From Comamonadaceae bacterium (GTDB lineage Bacteria > Pseudomonadota > Gammaproteobacteria > Burkholderiales > Burkholderiaceae_C), in NCBI GenBank assembly GCA_947458415.1, contig CANGZG010000117.1, positions 1 to 7,635 on the forward strand: a DNA stretch of 7,635 nucleotides, given 5' to 3'. How positions within the stretch are numbered: the first letter of the stretch is position 1; each line of letters begins with the position of its first letter. This document shows positions 6,113 through 7,635 of this stretch, piece by piece. The position numbers and the translations under genes are program-made. The notes under the pieces are model-generated. The model was not told where the DNA came from, searched no databases, and saw only the letters and a list, made by a program, of their open reading frames with translations.

Positions 6113-6718
6113 ATGAACCTGTTCAACAAATTGTTTGGCGGCAGTCCTCCCGAGACTGAAGCGAGCAAGCATCTGCCTGTGCATCCGCTCAGCGAATTGC
6201 CGCATGAGATGAACCTCGTGCCATTGGACGAGTTGGCTGCTGGCGAGCACAACACCGCTTCCCCGTTCTCGTCGCAACCGCCGCAGGGCACACCAACCCA
6301 TGCGCACACAGTGATACAAGAAGAATTGGCGTACCTGGAAAAATACGACCGTTTGCAAAACCGCATGGACACGTCCGAGCTGTACGAAATTTTTTACACC
6401 CTTGAAACGATTTCAGACGCGATCAGCGACATCAACCGCAGCAACGGGGCGTCTGATGAATTCATGGAGAACTGGAAACCCATACTCAACCACATTGAGC
6501 ACTTCAGCGCCAAAAAACAATTGCTTGAATCGATTGAAGAACAAATGGTGCAAACCATCCGTGAGTTGCGCGACATTCACCAACAGATGTTCGATTCGTT
6601 GAACCTGATCAAAACCTACAACAGCGAACGCGAGGCCGTCTATGCCGCACGCAAACAACTGGCGGATGAATTAGAAAGAAAATTGCGGTTGTTGCAAGAC
6701 GCGGATGGCGGTGCGTGA
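6113..6718 (+). CDS. Hypothetical coiled-coil protein linked to the sensor kinase
   Basis: A 201-residue soluble protein that I do not recognise. It begins with a short amphipathic stretch (MNLFNKLFGG) and a proline/histidine-rich, probably disordered segment (about 11-66). The rest (about 66-196) is predicted by eye to be helical, with heptad-like spacing in 66-84, 88-110 and especially 133-196 (ESIEEQMVQTIRELRDIHQQ and ELERKLRLLQ). There is no signal peptide, membrane span or catalytic motif. The ribosome binding site AGAGGA (6097-6102) is ten bases before the ATG, and the gene begins 19 bases after the kinase stop, so it is very likely on the kinase transcript. An accessory or scaffold role in the same signalling pathway, perhaps membrane-associated through the N-terminal helix, is inference. 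It ends 11 bases before the convergent DUF4384-type gene. Confidence 0.8.
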   Translation: MNLFNKLFGGSPPETEASKHLPVHPLSELPHEMNLVPLDELAAGEHNTASPFSSQPPQGTPTHAHTVIQEELAYLEKYDRLQNRMDTSELYEIFYTLETISDAISDINRSNGASDEFMENWKPILNHIEHFSAKKQLLESIEEQMVQTIRELRDIHQQMFDSLNLIKTYNSEREAVYAARKQLADELERKLRLLQDADGGA

Positions 6719-6729
6719 AGGCCTGTTGC

Positions 6730-7545
6730 TTAATCGCGCAATAACAAGTAAGAACGGTGCACCACGCGACGCTGGTCCGCCGGTATTTCCAACAGCTTTT
6801 CTTTGAACCGCTGCATGTCGTAGACAGGTAACCAGTTCATGGGTTGTTTGGTGGCCACCACCATCACCCATTCAGACATCAATGCCTTGTCGTAGCCTGC
6901 AGGCGCCAGCCATTCCAACTCGAACCGGTAAGGTGTTTTCAAACTGGCCGACGGAATCTGCACTGGCTGGGTGATGTGGTTTTTTGCATCATGGTCATTG
7001 GGAAACAATTTCACCACGTTGTCTTTGGTCCATGCAGGTCGCCAATTGAACACGCTGATAAACATGGGGGCTGTGGGCTGTATGTTCATCACCAGCGACT
7101 CGCCGGGGCGGAAACTTTGTCGGTTGAGGTCAAGCCGCAAATCAAATGACGCATCGTGTGTGATCGATGGCGTCACGACGTCCACCACCATGCTGACCGC
7201 ACAGTACTGCGTCCCTTGGCTGCTTTTCACCACCTCGGACACCACTTCACTTTTGTTCACCCTGCCCTCGACCAGCATCCATGTATTGCGGTTGATTTCG
7301 CATTTTTTATCGTTCGCGGTCAGCGCATTTTGTGAACAATGCATTTGTTGATCAAACGACACGCTCTCTCCGGTCACCATGGCTATCGCCTTGAGCTTGG
7401 CGGCTTCGCGGGCGTTTTCACAGGCTTGGTTACGCGACATGTCAGGACCGAAATGGTATTGGGCCTTCACATCGACAGGCACAGCCCATGCGGCGGTTGC
7501 ACACCCCCACACACACCATGCCACCGACCAAGCTTTCAACACCAT
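6730..7545 (-). CDS. Secreted DUF4384-type protein with FlgT_N-like first half
   Basis: A 271-residue exported protein. Residues 1-21 form a Sec signal peptide (hydrophobic core SVAWCVWGCATAAWA, cleavage expected after A21, before VPVDV). There is no lipobox, so the mature form should be periplasmic or extracellular. Residues about 26-125 resemble the FlgT N-terminal fold: a helix ENAREAAKLKAIAMVTGESV, later G-R-V, and a closing strand YCAVSMVVDVV. Residues about 135-232 match the DUF4384 pattern: FRPGESLVMNI, then APMFISVFNW, then VVKLFPND, then an EWVMVVATK strand. The mature protein has four cysteines (42, 70, 82, 115), compatible with two disulfides. Its biochemical role is unknown; DUF4384 proteins are generally surface or periplasmic. 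The start at 7545 is two bases after the stop of the preceding gene, with AGG five bases before the ATG, indicating an operon and coupled translation. Family assignment is by pattern memory only. Confidence 0.8.
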   Translation of the reverse strand: MVLKAWSVAWCVWGCATAAWAVPVDVKAQYHFGPDMSRNQACENAREAAKLKAIAMVTGESVSFDQQMHCSQNALTANDKKCEINRNTWMLVEGRVNKSEVVSEVVKSSQGTQYCAVSMVVDVVTPSITHDASFDLRLDLNRQSFRPGESLVMNIQPTAPMFISVFNWRPAWTKDNVVKLFPNDHDAKNHITQPVQIPSASLKTPYRFELEWLAPAGYDKALMSEWVMVVATKQPMNWLPVYDMQRFKEKLLEIPADQRRVVHRSYLLLRD

Positions 7546-7547
7546 GG

Positions 7548-7635
7548 TTACCTGGTGACCACGAAATATTGGCGATCGCCTGCGAACTGAGGTTCTTGCA
7601 CTTTTCGAATACCCAAAGCGTGTTTGTAAGTTCGC
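7548..7635 (-). CDS. C-terminal end of an upstream gene, cut by the window edge
   Basis: Reading leftward from base 7634, 28 codons run without interruption to TAA at 7550-7548. The end of the protein reads ALGIRKVQEPQFAGDRQYFV and then VTR. The composition is protein-like, while the frame that continues the DUF4384 gene upstream reads as Ser/Arg-rich noise (for example SKSARTSVRRRSP). The stop falls two bases before the ATG of the DUF4384-type gene, the usual spacing of adjacent operon genes. The fragment is too short for identification. Genes next to exported DUF4384/FlgT-like proteins are often other envelope proteins, which is a guess here. Confidence 0.65.
   Translation of the reverse strand, partial: RTYKHALGIRKVQEPQFAGDRQYFVVTR

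Noticed and set aside
5041..6372. A 443-codon open frame on the minus strand opposite the polytopic kinase and the start of the coiled-coil gene
   Set aside because: Its product is rich in His, Gln and Arg with no domain pattern, and it lies antisense to a kinase with clear catalytic motifs. It is a shadow of the codon bias on the other strand.
6719..6760. A possible terminator between the convergent coiled-coil and DUF4384-type genes
   Set aside because: Only a weak interrupted pairing (TTGC with GCAA) is present, without a strong stem or T tract.

Overview
The window looks like chromosomal DNA of a betaproteobacterium, probably Burkholderiales (Comamonadaceae-like). This rests on UmuD/UmuC proteins close to the proteobacterial families, heavy use of TTG for leucine, a moderate-to-high GC coding background with AT-rich gaps, and an E. 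coli-type SOS box. The genus-level placement is an impression, not a measurement. I see no rRNA, tRNA, CRISPR array, transposase or integrase.

Left part (1-1990): an AT-rich leader of about 370 bases with an odd GC-rich island at about 155-240 is followed by a tight three-gene plus-strand cluster. It encodes a small winged-helix protein (372-791), a membrane-anchored histidine kinase with no visible sensor domain (801-1634), and a stand-alone receiver protein (1631-1990, ATGA overlap). The kinase and receiver form a phosphorelay pair with no output domain of their own, so the winged-helix protein is the obvious candidate output or input.

Centre (2000-3745, minus strand): a convergent umuD-umuC operon encoding DNA polymerase V, preceded by a perfect 20-bp SOS box only 10 bp from the umuD start. 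UmuD is expected to be self-cleaved on RecA-ssDNA after damage, and UmuD' then joins UmuC for translesion synthesis.

Right-centre (3804-6718): a second two-component system arranged divergently. An OmpR-type response regulator (minus strand, 4499-3804) and a polytopic sensor kinase (plus strand, 4690-6093) share a 190-bp intergenic region that carries a good sigma70 promoter for the kinase. An unrecognised coiled-coil protein (6113-6718) follows the kinase closely and probably shares its transcript.

Right end (6730-7635, minus strand): a secreted DUF4384-type protein with a FlgT_N-like first half, convergent with the coiled-coil gene. It is preceded two bases upstream by the last 28 codons of another gene that is cut off by the window edge.

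Nothing here is a clear new defence or mobile system. The items most worth checking are the winged-helix/kinase/receiver cluster, whose kinase has His-His in place of His-Glu at its active site, the GC island at 141-293, and the uncharacterised coiled-coil partner of the second kinase.
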